Part shown: piece after piece, positions 17,297 through 26,326 of the stretch
Numbering within the stretch: position 1 is the first letter of the stretch
Layout: each line of letters begins with the position of its first letter
Assembly (NCBI RefSeq): GCF_008704855.1
Contig: NZ_CP023691.1
Coordinates: 5,828,001 to 5,892,000, forward strand
Direction of reading: 5' to 3'
Length of the DNA: 64,000 bases
Source of the DNA: Streptomyces platensis
Lineage (GTDB): Bacteria > Actinomycetota > Actinomycetes > Streptomycetales > Streptomycetaceae
The notes under the pieces: model-generated
What the model saw: only the letters and a program-made list of their open reading frames with translations
The model's database searches: none
What the model was told of the DNA's origin: nothing
Position numbers and translations under genes: made by a program

Positions 17297-17313
17297 CCCG
17301 CCCGCACAGCAAC

Positions 17314-17348
17314 GGGCCGCCGCGTCCCCGGGAGGGATGCGACGGCCC
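17314..17348. terminator. bidirectional terminator between the Uma2 and symporter genes
   Basis: About 13 pairs: GGGCCG-x-CGCGTCC against GGGATGCG-x-CGGCCC with one mismatch and one G-T pair, loop CCGGGA-like. Lies between convergent stops at 17296 and 17364. Confidence 0.75.
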
Positions 17349-17363
17349 GGTGGCGGGCTTGGC

Positions 17364-19031
17364 TCAGTGCCCGGCCGGTGCCTCCGCCGTGGCGGGGGGC
17401 AGTTCGGCGGCGACGCCCGTGTCACCGGCGTCCGCCGTGTAGTCGGCGGGGCTGGTCTCGTCGATGCCCTCGGGGGCCTTGGCGGCCTTGAGGGCGAAGG
17501 TCAGGACGACGGTGACCACGACGTTCAGGACGAAGGCGGTCAGACCGATGTAGCCGATCTCACCGATACCGGGGATCTCCTTGCTGGAGCCGCCGAAGTG
17601 CTTCTGGGTCGGGCTGGCGACGCCGTAGGCCGCGAGCGTGCCGTAGAGCATGCCGACCGCCCAGCCGGCCAGCAGCGCCCAGCGGTGGAACCAGCGGGTG
17701 AAGAGGCCGCCGACCAGGGACGGCATGGTCTGGAGGATCCAGATGCCGCCCAGCAGCTGGAAGTTGATCGCGACGGTCTTGTCCATGGTGAGGACGAAGA
17801 CCAGCGCGCCGACCTTCACCAGCAGCGAGACCAGCTTGGCGACCTTGTGTTCCTGCTCGGGCGTGGCGTCCGGCTTGAGGAAGTCCTTGTAGACGTTGCG
17901 GGTGAAGAGGTTGGCCGCGGCGATCGACATGATGGCCGCGGGCACCAGCGCGCCGATACCGATCGCGGCGAACGCCACGCCGGAGAACCAGCTCGGGAAC
18001 ATGTCCTCGAAGAGCTGCGGGATGGCCAGCTGCGGGTTGCCCTGGATGTCCGTGCCGGCCTTGATCGCCATGAAGCCGAGCAGCGCCAGCAGACCCAGCA
18101 TGAGGGAGTACAGCGGCAGGATGGTGGTGTTGCGGCGGATCACATTGCGGCTGCGCGAGGACAGCGTCGCGGTGATCGAGTGCGGATACATGAAGAGCGC
18201 CAGCGCCGAGCCGAGCGCCAGGGTGGCGTACGCCCACTGGGCGTTGGGGCCGCTGACCAGCTCACCGCGCGGCTTGCCGGGGACGGCACCGGGCTGGGCC
18301 AGCGCCTTGCCGGCCGAGTCGAAGATCGAGTCGAAGCCGCCCAGCTTGATCGGGATGTAGATGATCGCCACCACGATGACGAGGTAGATCAGCCCGTCCT
18401 TGACGAACGCGATCAGCGCCGGCGCCCGCAGCCCCGAGGAGTAGGTGTACGCGGCCAGCACGGCGAACGCGATCAGCAGCGGCAGGTCCTTGACGAACCA
18501 GTTGGTGTTCTCCCCGCCGCCGATGCCCATCACGTCCAGGACGGCCTGGATGCCGACCAGTTGGAGGGCGATGTACGGCATCGTGGCCAGGATGCCGGTG
18601 AGCGCCACGGCCAGCGACAGGGCCTTGGAGCCGAAGCGGCCGCGGACGAAGTCGGAGGTGGTGACGTAGCCGTGCTTGTGCGAGACCGACCACAGGCGGG
18701 GGAGGAACGTGAAGATGAGGGGGTAGACCAGGATCGTGTACGGCACGGCGAAGAATCCGGCCGCGCCCGCCGCGTAGATCGCCGCCGGGACGGCCACGAA
18801 CGTGTAGGCGGTGTAGAGGTCCCCGCCCAGCAGGAACCACGTCACCCAGGTGCCGAAACTGCGGCCGCCCAGCCCCCATTCGTCGAGGTTGGCGGACTGC
18901 TCGGCCTTGCGCCAGCGGGCGGCCAGGAAGCCCATGACCGTCACGGCCAGGAAGAAGAAGATGAAGACGGCCAGGGCGACGCCGTTGACGCCCTGGGTCT
19001 GGGAAGCGGCGAGCGCGCTCGTGGGAGTCAC
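17364..19031 (-). CDS. sodium:solute symporter, monocarboxylate (MctP/ActP-like) type
   Basis: 555 aa, the usual size for the SSS family, with about 13 membrane segments. Diagnostic stretches are EWGLGGRSFGTWVTWFLLGGD near residue 50, GYVTTSDFVRGRFGS, and ALVPAAIMSIAAANLFTRN. The substrate class (acetate, pyruvate or other short acids) is inferred from similarity to MctC/MctP and from its DUF3311 partner. GTG start overlapping the upstream gene's stop (GTGA). Confidence 0.88.
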   Translation of the reverse strand: MTPTSALAASQTQGVNGVALAVFIFFFLAVTVMGFLAARWRKAEQSANLDEWGLGGRSFGTWVTWFLLGGDLYTAYTFVAVPAAIYAAGAAGFFAVPYTILVYPLIFTFLPRLWSVSHKHGYVTTSDFVRGRFGSKALSLAVALTGILATMPYIALQLVGIQAVLDVMGIGGGENTNWFVKDLPLLIAFAVLAAYTYSSGLRAPALIAFVKDGLIYLVIVVAIIYIPIKLGGFDSIFDSAGKALAQPGAVPGKPRGELVSGPNAQWAYATLALGSALALFMYPHSITATLSSRSRNVIRRNTTILPLYSLMLGLLALLGFMAIKAGTDIQGNPQLAIPQLFEDMFPSWFSGVAFAAIGIGALVPAAIMSIAAANLFTRNVYKDFLKPDATPEQEHKVAKLVSLLVKVGALVFVLTMDKTVAINFQLLGGIWILQTMPSLVGGLFTRWFHRWALLAGWAVGMLYGTLAAYGVASPTQKHFGGSSKEIPGIGEIGYIGLTAFVLNVVVTVVLTFALKAAKAPEGIDETSPADYTADAGDTGVAAELPPATAEAPAGH

Positions 19032-19288
19032 TGGTCCGCACCGCCCTTGCGGGCGCGCTGCTCACGCTGCACGAGCTTGTAGGCGAGCATGGTGAGCGCG
19101 GTCGAGATCAGCACCCACAGCATCTGGTACCAGTAGAAGAACGGGATCCCGATGAGGGTCGGCTCGATTTTGGCGTACGAGCTCACCCACAGCATCGCCA
19201 CGAACGGAGCGATCAGGCAGAGCCCGGCCACCACACGCGTGGGCGTGACGACCTGTCTGCGAACCGGTGATGCGGCTGACTGGGTCAT
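19028..19288 (-). CDS. DUF3311 small membrane protein
   Basis: 86 aa with two membrane segments (VVAGLCLIAPFVAMLWV and FFYWYQMLWVLISTALTML). The pattern PFFYWYQMLWV is characteristic of DUF3311, which almost always sits directly upstream of MctP-like symporters and is thought to be an accessory subunit. The stop overlaps the symporter start by 4 bp. Confidence 0.88.
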   Translation of the reverse strand: MTQSAASPVRRQVVTPTRVVAGLCLIAPFVAMLWVSSYAKIEPTLIGIPFFYWYQMLWVLISTALTMLAYKLVQREQRARKGGADQ

Positions 19289-19447
19289 GACCGTGGCTCC
19301 GTCCCCTGGCTGTCTCCTGTGCGATCGGCTGGAAATCTATGGCAGGGCAGTGGTACGCGTCACTAGCTGTCCGCATATCGGTATCAAGAATCCACCCGGC
19401 CGCGACCTGCGCCGCTGCCCTTCCGGGCGTGGCAGGGCAGCGGGAAG

Positions 19448-19473
19448 GCCGGGCGGAACGCGCTCCGCCCGGC
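19448..19473 (-). terminator. terminator of dasR
   Basis: GCCGGGCGGA, 6-nt loop, TCCGCCCGGC, a perfect 10-bp stem starting 13 bp after the dasR stop. Confidence 0.75.
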
Positions 19474-19485
19474 GCGGGTCGTGGG

Positions 19486-20244
19486 TCAGTCCGTGGGGCG
19501 CCGCAGCCGGGCGACGAACTTGTAGCGGTCGCCGCGGTAGACCGAGCGCACCCACTCCACCGGCTGCCCCTGCGCATCGAGCGAGTGCCGGGAGAGCATC
19601 AGCATCGGCAGTCCGACATCCGTGCCCAGCAGACCGGCCTCGCGCGGGGTGGCGAGGGAGGTCTCGATGGTCTCCTCGGCCTCCGCCAGCCGGACGTCGT
19701 ACACCTCGGCCAGCGCGGTGTAGAGGGAGGTGTACTTGACGAGGTTCCGGCGCAGCGCGGGGAAGCGCTTCGCCGACAGATGGGTGGTCTCGATGGCCAT
19801 CGGCTCACCGCTGGCCAGCCGCAGCCGTTCGATGCGCAGCACCCGGCCGCCGGTGGCGATGTCCAGCAGTCCGGCGAGCCGGTCGTCCGCCGTGACATAG
19901 CCGATGTCCAGCAGCTGGGAGGTCGGCTCCAGGCCCTGGGCCCGCATGTCCTCCGTATAGGAGGTCAGTTGCAGGGCCTGGGAAACCTTGGGCTTGGCGA
20001 CAAAGGTGCCCTTGCCCTGGATGCGCTCCAGCCGGCCCTCGACGACCAGCTCCTGGAGGGCCTGACGCACCGTCGTGCGCGAGGTGTCGAACTCCGCGGC
20101 GAGGGTCCGTTCGGGCGGGACCGGGGTGCCGGGCGGCAGGGTCTCGGTGATTTCCAGCAAGTGCCGCTTGAGCCGGTAGTACTTGGGCACCCGTGCGGTC
20201 CGCGTGCCGCCGCTCTCGGTACTGCTGCCCCCGTCCGTGTCCAT
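19486..20244 (-). CDS. dasR: DasR, GntR/HutC-family global regulator of aminosugar use
   Basis: 252 aa from the ATG at 20244. N-terminal winged helix (PERTLAAEFDTSRTTVRQAL, VVEGRLERIQGKGTFVAKPK) and C-terminal UTRA effector domain (LTSYTEDMRAQGLEPTSQLL, EDIE-type region EAEETIETSLATP). The sequence matches S. coelicolor DasR closely as I recall it. DasR represses chitin/GlcNAc uptake and links nutrient state to antibiotic production; GlcN-6-P relieves binding. Divergent from dasA with dre sites in between; its own hairpin terminator follows. Confidence 0.96.
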   Translation of the reverse strand: MDTDGGSSTESGGTRTARVPKYYRLKRHLLEITETLPPGTPVPPERTLAAEFDTSRTTVRQALQELVVEGRLERIQGKGTFVAKPKVSQALQLTSYTEDMRAQGLEPTSQLLDIGYVTADDRLAGLLDIATGGRVLRIERLRLASGEPMAIETTHLSAKRFPALRRNLVKYTSLYTALAEVYDVRLAEAEETIETSLATPREAGLLGTDVGLPMLMLSRHSLDAQGQPVEWVRSVYRGDRYKFVARLRRPTD

Positions 20245-20412
20245 GACCCGCCTCTCCGACTCCTGTCGTGCTGCCGTCACCGGCGCCTCCGTACGTAGCG
20301 GCTCACATCGTGGCACGGGTGGGTTTCCCGCGCTCCCTTACAGGCCCCGGCCCGCCGGATGTCGGTCCGGTAACGGACCTGACAGCGACTCTTATACACC
20401 CTTGACACCCCT

Positions 20413-20428
20413 AAAGGTCTAGGCCAAG
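20413..20428. promoter_or_regulatory. DasR-responsive element (dre), distal copy before dasA
   Basis: AAAGGTCTAGGCCAAG matches the dre consensus ACTGGTCTAGACCACT at 11 of 16 positions, including the central GGTCTAG. Confidence 0.75.
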
Positions 20429-20436
20429 CTGCGGGC

Positions 20437-20452
20437 ACTGGTCTAAACCATT
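20437..20452. promoter_or_regulatory. DasR-responsive element (dre), proximal copy before dasA
   Basis: ACTGGTCTAAACCATT matches the dre consensus at 14 of 16 positions. Centred 24 bp from the distal copy, it lies 37 bp upstream of the dasA start, so bound DasR would block initiation. Confidence 0.92.
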
Positions 20453-20488
20453 AAAGACCACACACCCGGCCTTTGGGGGGAGAGCGCA

Positions 20489-21757
20489 ATGAAGCGTGGA
20501 CTCATGGCGGCGACGGCGGTCGCGGGAATGCTGGTGGGTGTCACTGCCTGTGGGTCCGGCGGCGGCACGAAGACGGGTGCGGACGGCTTCAAGGGCCAGA
20601 AGCTGACCGTCTGGGTGATGAATGGTTCGAATCCGGCGCAGTGGACCGAGCAGGTATCCGCGCAGTTCAAGAAGAAGACCGGCGCCACCGTCGAGTTCAA
20701 GGTCCAGCAGTGGAACGGCATTCAGCAGAAGCTGAGCACTGCCCTTTCCGAGGACACCCCGCCGGACGTCGTCGAAATCGGCAACACCCAGACCGCCGCC
20801 TATGCCAAGGCCGGTGCCCTGGCCGAAGTCGGCGATCTGAAGAAGGAGATCGGCGCCGACTGGAATGACGCCTTCAACAAGGCGTCGCTCGTGGACGGAA
20901 AGCAGTACGCGCTCCCGTGGTTCGCCGGAAACCGGGTGGTGATGTACAACAAGAAGATCTGGGCCGAGGCCGGGCTCAAGGGAACTCCCCGGACCCGCAG
21001 CGAGCTCTTCAAGGCCTTTGCCACCATCAAGAAGAAGACCGACGCCGAGCCGCTGTATCTCCCCGGCCAGAACTGGTACTTCTTCGATGGTCTGACCCTC
21101 GGCACCGGCGCCGACCTGGTGAAGCGGCAGGGCGGCAAGTGGGTCTCCAATCTCGGCGACCCCAAGGTCGCCAAGGCCATGGACATCTACAAGCAGTACC
21201 AGGCCTTCAGCACCGCCCCCAAGAACAAGGACGAGGCGACCCCGCAGCAGGCCGAGGTCTTCGCCAAGGGGCGTACCGGCGCCCTCATCGCCATGGGCTA
21301 CGAGGCCGCCACCGCCCTCAAGGCCAATCCGAAGATGAAGAAGGACATCGGCTTCTTCACCATCCCCGGCGAGACCGAGGACAAGCCGGAGGGCGTTTTC
21401 CTCGGCGGCTCCAACTTCGCCGTCGCCGGAATGGGCAAGAACCAGGAACTCGCCAAGGAATTCCTGAAGGTCGCCCTCTCGAAGCAGAACGACCGGCAGA
21501 TGGTGAAGGAATCCGGCTGGGCCCCGAAGTCCCCTGACCTGGCCGATGCCGCACAGGAGAATCCGGCCGTGGCGGCCGCCGCGCCCGCGGCGGAGAAGTC
21601 CGGGGGCACCACACCGCTGATTCCCCAGTGGGCCGCGGTGGAGAACATTCCCAACCCGATCAAGAGCTATATGACGGCCGTTCTGGGCGGTAAGTCCCCG
21701 GCCGATGCCGCCAAGGACATCGAGCCCGAGATCAACGCACGGCTCGCCAAGCAGTAA
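20489..21757 (+). CDS. dasA: DasA, chitooligosaccharide-binding lipoprotein of an ABC importer
   Basis: 422 aa. Lipoprotein signal with lipobox VTAC followed by Gly-Ser (Cys21). The mature part is a family 1 solute-binding protein (KLTVWVMNGSNPAQW, TPPDVVEIGNTQTAAYAKAG, LPWFAGNRVVMYNKKIW). In S. coelicolor DasA binds chitobiose. It is transcribed with dasBC, but a strong hairpin separates it from dasB, which would give an excess of binding protein. Controlled by the two dre sites upstream. Confidence 0.95.
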   Translation: MKRGLMAATAVAGMLVGVTACGSGGGTKTGADGFKGQKLTVWVMNGSNPAQWTEQVSAQFKKKTGATVEFKVQQWNGIQQKLSTALSEDTPPDVVEIGNTQTAAYAKAGALAEVGDLKKEIGADWNDAFNKASLVDGKQYALPWFAGNRVVMYNKKIWAEAGLKGTPRTRSELFKAFATIKKKTDAEPLYLPGQNWYFFDGLTLGTGADLVKRQGGKWVSNLGDPKVAKAMDIYKQYQAFSTAPKNKDEATPQQAEVFAKGRTGALIAMGYEAATALKANPKMKKDIGFFTIPGETEDKPEGVFLGGSNFAVAGMGKNQELAKEFLKVALSKQNDRQMVKESGWAPKSPDLADAAQENPAVAAAAPAAEKSGGTTPLIPQWAAVENIPNPIKSYMTAVLGGKSPADAAKDIEPEINARLAKQ

Positions 21758-21789
21758 CGGACGCCCGGGGGCGCGCCCACCAGGGCGGC

Positions 21790-21821
21790 GGGTGCCGGCC
21801 GGCCGCCCCCGGCCGGCACCC
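21790..21821 (+). terminator. intra-operon hairpin between dasA and dasB
   Basis: GGGTGCCGGCCGG, 6-nt loop, CCGGCCGGCACCC: a perfect 13-bp stem 32 bp after the dasA stop and 61 bp before dasB. Expected to be a leaky terminator or mRNA stabiliser that sets the dasA to dasBC ratio. Confidence 0.7.
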
Positions 21822-21882
21822 GGGCGCCGCGAACGCACCGAGTTCTGACGGGATACGCGGGATACGAGGGGGAGCAGGGCCC

Positions 21883-22875
21883 ATGGCAGTGCAGCTCGAC
21901 GGCGCGGTGGACCGGACCGCGCCGCGGACCGGCAAGGGCGGCGCACCGCCCACCCGGCGCGGCGGAGGCAGCCGGCGGCCCGCGCGCGGCGCCCCCTACC
22001 TCCTGCTGCTGCCGGCCCTGCTCGCGACCGCGGTCTTCCTGGGCTGGCCGATGGTCCGCAACCTGCTGCTCTCCTTCCAGAACCTCAATATGAAGGAGCT
22101 GATCCAGCACCTCACCGACTGGCGCGGAATCGGCAACTACCAGGAGATCCTGGGCAGCGAGCAGTTCTGGCGGGTCACCCTCCGCACCCTCGTCTTCACC
22201 GCGGTCAATGTCGTCCTGATCATGGCCCTCGGGGTGCTGATCGGCCTGCTGCTGGCGCGGCTCGGCACCACGATGCGCCTCGTGCTCTCCGGCGCGCTGG
22301 TGCTGGCCTGGGCGATGCCGGTGATCGCCGCCACCACCGTCTTCCAGTGGCTCTTCGACTCCCGCTACGGCGTCGTCAACTGGCTGCTCGACAAGCTCGG
22401 CCAACACGGCATGGCCCACTACGACTGGGTCGGCAGCCAGCTGTCGACGTTCTTCGTCATCACCGTACTGATCGTCTGGCAGTCGCTGCCCTTCGTGGCC
22501 CTCAACCTCTACGCGGCCACCACGACGATCCCCAGGGAGCTGTACGAAGCGGCCCGGATGGACGGCGCCGGCACCTGGAAGGTCTTCACCTCCGTCACCT
22601 TCCCCTTCCTCAAGCCGTTCTTCCTCGCGACGACGTTTCTGGAGGTCATCTGGGTCTTCAAGGCGTTCCCGCAGATCTTCGCCATCAACGAGGGCGGCCC
22701 CGACCGGCTCACCGAGACACTGCCGATCTACGCCTTCACCGAGGGCGTCGGCAACCTCCACTTCGGCATGGGCGCCGCGATCTCCCTGCTGACGATCGTG
22801 GTGCTGCTGGCCGTGACCGCGCACTACCTGCGGCTGACGGTCACCCAGGAACAGCAGGAGGAGAACGAGCAGTGA
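21883..22875 (+). CDS. dasB: DasB, sugar ABC transporter permease
   Basis: 330 aa with six core membrane segments and the EAA loop (YEAARMDGAGTWKVFTSVTF). The ATG follows GGGGGAGC. It forms the membrane channel with DasC for chitobiose uptake; the shared ATPase (MsiK in Streptomyces) is not encoded here. Its stop overlaps the dasC start (GTGA). Confidence 0.95.
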   Translation: MAVQLDGAVDRTAPRTGKGGAPPTRRGGGSRRPARGAPYLLLLPALLATAVFLGWPMVRNLLLSFQNLNMKELIQHLTDWRGIGNYQEILGSEQFWRVTLRTLVFTAVNVVLIMALGVLIGLLLARLGTTMRLVLSGALVLAWAMPVIAATTVFQWLFDSRYGVVNWLLDKLGQHGMAHYDWVGSQLSTFFVITVLIVWQSLPFVALNLYAATTTIPRELYEAARMDGAGTWKVFTSVTFPFLKPFFLATTFLEVIWVFKAFPQIFAINEGGPDRLTETLPIYAFTEGVGNLHFGMGAAISLLTIVVLLAVTAHYLRLTVTQEQQEENEQ

Positions 22876-23702
22876 AGCACTCTCTCGCCGGCCGGGTCTG
22901 GCCGAACGCCACGGCGGCCGTGCTCGCCCTCGGCTTCCTCTTCCCGGTCTACTGGATGTTCAACACGGCCTTCAAGCCGACCCGGGACATCATCACCGAG
23001 GACCCCGTGTGGTTCCCCCTCCACGGCACCCTCGAACACTTCGCGACGGCCGTGCACGCCCCGGACTTCTGGATCCTGGCGGGCAATTCGGTCCTGGTGA
23101 CCGTCCTGGCCGTCGGCCTGTCGCTGGTGATCGCCCTCTGCGGGGCGTTCGCCCTGACCCGGATGCGCTTCCGGGGCCGCAAGGGCATCCTGTTGACGTT
23201 CATGGTCGCCCAGATGGCTCCCTGGGAGGTCATGGTGATCTCCATCTACCTGATCGTCCGGGACGCCGACCTGCTCAACAACCTGCTGCCGCTCACCTGC
23301 TTCTACCTGCTGATGGTGCTGCCCTTCACCCTGCTGACGCTCCGGGGCTATGTCGCCGCGGTGCCCAAGGAGCTGGAGGAGTCCGCGATGGTGGACGGCT
23401 GCTCGCGCCGCCAGGCGTTCCTCAAGGTGGTCTTCCCGCTGCTGGCGCCCGGCCTGATGGCCACCTCGCTCTTCGGATTCATCACCGCCTGGAACGAATT
23501 CCCGCTGGTGCTGGTTCTCAACAAGGAACCGGCCATGGGCACCCTGCCGTTGTGGCTCTCGCAGTTCCAGACCCAGTTCGGGGACGACTGGGGTGCCACC
23601 ATGGCCGCCGCCTCGATCTTCGCCGTCCCGATCCTGGTCCTCTTCCTGTTCCTGCAACGCAAGGCGGTCGGCGGTCTCACCTCCGGCGCAGTGAAGGGAT
23701 AA
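22872..23702 (+). CDS. dasC: DasC, sugar ABC transporter permease
   Basis: 276 aa from the GTG at 22872, overlapping dasB by 4 bp. MalG-type permease: NTAFKPTRDI near the N-terminus, EAA loop (LEESAMVDGCSRRQAFLKVV), and the C-terminal WNEFPLVLVL region. Partner of DasB. The glycosidase gene starts 8 bp after its stop. Confidence 0.95.
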   Translation: MKHSLAGRVWPNATAAVLALGFLFPVYWMFNTAFKPTRDIITEDPVWFPLHGTLEHFATAVHAPDFWILAGNSVLVTVLAVGLSLVIALCGAFALTRMRFRGRKGILLTFMVAQMAPWEVMVISIYLIVRDADLLNNLLPLTCFYLLMVLPFTLLTLRGYVAAVPKELEESAMVDGCSRRQAFLKVVFPLLAPGLMATSLFGFITAWNEFPLVLVLNKEPAMGTLPLWLSQFQTQFGDDWGATMAAASIFAVPILVLFLFLQRKAVGGLTSGAVKG

Positions 23703-23710
23703 CGCAGCTC

Positions 23711-25261
23711 ATGACGCCTCTCGTACGCTCCGTACGCTCCGCCGACACCCTCACCCGCGATGCCCTCGCCGTCCTCCAGCCCGGCTTCACCGGCACCACC
23801 GCGCCCGACTGGCTGCTGCGGCGGCTCGGCGAGGGGCTGGTCTCGGTCGGCCTCTTCGGCCGCAATGTCGCCGACCCGGCCCAACTCGCCGCCCTCACCG
23901 GCCGGCTGCGCGCCGAACGAGAGGAACTGATCGTCGCCATCGACGAGGAGGGCGGCGATGTCACCCGCCTCGAAGTGCGCGGCGGCTCCTCCTTCCCCGG
24001 CAACCATGCGCTCGGCGCCGTCGACGACACCGAGCTGACCCGCGCGGTCGCCCGCGAACTCGGCCGCCGGCTGGCCGACTGCGGTATCAACCTCAACTGG
24101 GCCCCTTCCGCCGACGTCAACTCCAACCCCGCCAACCCGGTCATCGGCGTCCGCTCCTTCGGCGCCGATCCGCAGCTGGTCGCCCGGCACACCGCCGCCT
24201 ACGTCGAGGGCCTCCAGTCCGCCGGCGTCGCCGCGTGCACCAAGCACTTCCCCGGCCACGGCGACACCGCCGTCGACTCGCACCACGATCTGCCGCGTAT
24301 CGCCGCCGGTCTGCCCACCCTCCAGGAACGCGAACTGGTGCCGTTCCGCGCCGCCGTCGCCGCCGGCACCCGGGCCGTGATGAGCGCCCACATCCTGCTG
24401 CCCGCGCTGGACGCCGAGCACCCGGCCACCCTCAGCCCGGCCGCGCTGCACGGTCTGCTGCGGGCTCCCGAAGCCGAGGGCGGTCTCGGCTTCGACGGGC
24501 TGATCGTCACCGACGGGATGGAGATGCAGGCCATCTCCGCCACCTACGGCATCGAGCGCGGCAGCGTGCTCGCCCTGGCGGCCGGTGCCGACGCCATCTG
24601 TGTGGGCGGCGGGCTGGCGGACGAGGGCATCGTGCTGCGGCTGCGGGACGCCCTGGTGCGGGCGGTGCGCGAGGGCGAACTGCCGGAACAGCGGCTCGCC
24701 GAGGCCGCGGCACGGGTGCGCGCCCTGGCCGGCCGGGCCCGGCGCACGGGCACGGGGGAGGGGGCCGCGCCCGCCCCCGGTATCGGCCTCACCGCTGCCC
24801 GGCGCGCCCTGCGCGTCACCGCCACCGGCCCGTACCGGCCCCTGGCCGAGCCCGTCCACGTCGCCGCCTTCACCCCCCTCGCCAACATCGCCGTGGGTGA
24901 CGAGACCCCCTGGGGCGTCGCCGTCGAACTGGCCAGCCTGCTCCCCGGCACCCAGACCGCCACCTGCACCGCCGAAGCCGCCGCCGCGGCCGGTACCGCC
25001 GCCTTGGTCGACGGCCTGCTCACGGCGGCCGCCGGCCGCCGCCTCGTCGCCGTGGTCCGCGATGTGCACCGCCACCCCTGGATGGCCGACGCGCTCGACG
25101 CCCTCCTCGCCGCCCGCCCCGACACCGCCGTCGTCGAAATGGGCGTCCCCCAGGCCCCACCCCAAGGCGCCCTCCACCTCGCCACCCACGGCGCGGCCCG
25201 AGTCTGCGCCCAGGCCGCGGCCGAGGCCCTCACGGGCCGGAGGCCGTCGCCCGACGACTGA
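23711..25261 (+). CDS. glycoside hydrolase family 3, beta-N-acetylglucosaminidase (NagZ-like)
   Basis: 516 aa. GH3 motifs: IDEEGGDVTRL, KHFPGHGDT followed by VDSHHDLP (the NagZ His/Asp general-acid loop) and GLIVTDGMEMQAI (nucleophile Asp). No signal peptide, so it acts in the cytoplasm, probably cleaving imported chitobiose to GlcNAc. It is the last gene of the das operon (8-bp spacing from dasC). The C-terminal ~130 residues form a second domain of the family. Confidence 0.9.
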   Translation: MTPLVRSVRSADTLTRDALAVLQPGFTGTTAPDWLLRRLGEGLVSVGLFGRNVADPAQLAALTGRLRAEREELIVAIDEEGGDVTRLEVRGGSSFPGNHALGAVDDTELTRAVARELGRRLADCGINLNWAPSADVNSNPANPVIGVRSFGADPQLVARHTAAYVEGLQSAGVAACTKHFPGHGDTAVDSHHDLPRIAAGLPTLQERELVPFRAAVAAGTRAVMSAHILLPALDAEHPATLSPAALHGLLRAPEAEGGLGFDGLIVTDGMEMQAISATYGIERGSVLALAAGADAICVGGGLADEGIVLRLRDALVRAVREGELPEQRLAEAAARVRALAGRARRTGTGEGAAPAPGIGLTAARRALRVTATGPYRPLAEPVHVAAFTPLANIAVGDETPWGVAVELASLLPGTQTATCTAEAAAAAGTAALVDGLLTAAAGRRLVAVVRDVHRHPWMADALDALLAARPDTAVVEMGVPQAPPQGALHLATHGAARVCAQAAAEALTGRRPSPDD

Positions 25262-25365
25262 TCAGGCGCACCGGCTCCCGTCCGGGCGGACCGAGGGCGC
25301 CGCGGAGACCGTCGAGCCCCCGGGGGCACGGTTGCGGTCCCCTGCCCCTGGCCCCCCGGCAGCGC

Positions 25366-26148
25366 CTACAGGCCCTGCCACTCCGGCTTCGCCGCATACG
25401 TGGCGCGGAAGTAGTCCGCGAGCTTCAGCTTGGCGGCCGCGGCCTCGTCCACGACGACCGTCACATGCGGGTGGAGCTGAAGCGCCGAGGCCGGGACCAG
25501 CGCGGCGACCGGGCCCTCCACGGCATGGGCCACCGCGTCGGCCTTGCCCTCGCCGGTGGCGAGCAGCACCAGATGGCGGGCCTCCAGGATGGTGCCGATG
25601 CCTTGGGTGATGACGTGGTGCGGCACCTCGTCGAGGCTGTCGAAGAACCGGGCGTTGTCCTCCCGGGTCTGCCGGGTCAGCGTCTTGATGCGGGTACGCG
25701 AAGCAAGCGATGAGCAGGGCTCGTTGAAGCCGATGTGCCCGTCCGTGCCGATACCGAGCAGCTGGAGGTCCACCCCGCCCGCCTCGCGCAGCGCATGGTC
25801 GTACGCCTCGCAGGCGCCCTGCACATCCTCGGCCGCACCATCGGGGCCCATGAAGGACTCCTCGGCGAGACCGAGCGGTTCGATCACCTCGCGCAGGACC
25901 ACCGAACGGTAGGACTCGGGGTGCCCGGCCGGCAGTCCGACGTACTCGTCGAGCTGGCAGATGCGCGCCCGCGAGGCGTCCACGTCGCCGGCCCGGACCT
26001 TCGCCGCCAGCGCCTCGTAGATGGGCAAGGGGGTGGAGCCGGTGGCCACACCGAGCAGTGCGTCGGGCTTACGGCGCACCAGGGTGGCGATGGCCTCCGC
26101 GATCAGCTCGCCGCCCGCCACGGCATCCGGAACGATGACAACTTCCAC
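25366..26148 (-). CDS. nagB: glucosamine-6-phosphate deaminase
   Basis: 260 aa from the GTG at 26148 (VEVVIVPDAVAGGE). Motifs: GVATGSTPLPIY (phosphate loop), LDEYVGLPAGHPESY (catalytic Asp) and GIGTDGHIGFNEP (catalytic His). It converts GlcN-6-P to Fru-6-P and ammonia, removing the DasR effector. A dre site lies 31 bp upstream, so DasR represses it. It is convergent with the das operon. Confidence 0.96.
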   Translation of the reverse strand: MEVVIVPDAVAGGELIAEAIATLVRRKPDALLGVATGSTPLPIYEALAAKVRAGDVDASRARICQLDEYVGLPAGHPESYRSVVLREVIEPLGLAEESFMGPDGAAEDVQGACEAYDHALREAGGVDLQLLGIGTDGHIGFNEPCSSLASRTRIKTLTRQTREDNARFFDSLDEVPHHVITQGIGTILEARHLVLLATGEGKADAVAHAVEGPVAALVPASALQLHPHVTVVVDEAAAAKLKLADYFRATYAAKPEWQGL

Positions 26149-26178
26149 GCTTGGCCTGCCGTTCTGGAGAATGATCCA

Positions 26179-26194
26179 TGTGGTATAGACCAAT
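26179..26194. promoter_or_regulatory. DasR-responsive element upstream of nagB
   Basis: TGTGGTATAGACCAAT matches the dre consensus ACTGGTCTAGACCACT at 11 of 16 positions and keeps the GGT...AGACCA arms. Known target in S. coelicolor. Confidence 0.85.
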
Positions 26195-26326
26195 CTAGCA
26201 GAGGGTGACCCCCGGAACCCGTCGCCACATCCGAACGGCCGGTCAAGTTTCCGGGCGTCCGGCACGCCTGTGGTGCGGGCTGCCGGCGGCCCGCACCGGC
26301 AGCCCGTCCCGCCGTACGGCACTCCG

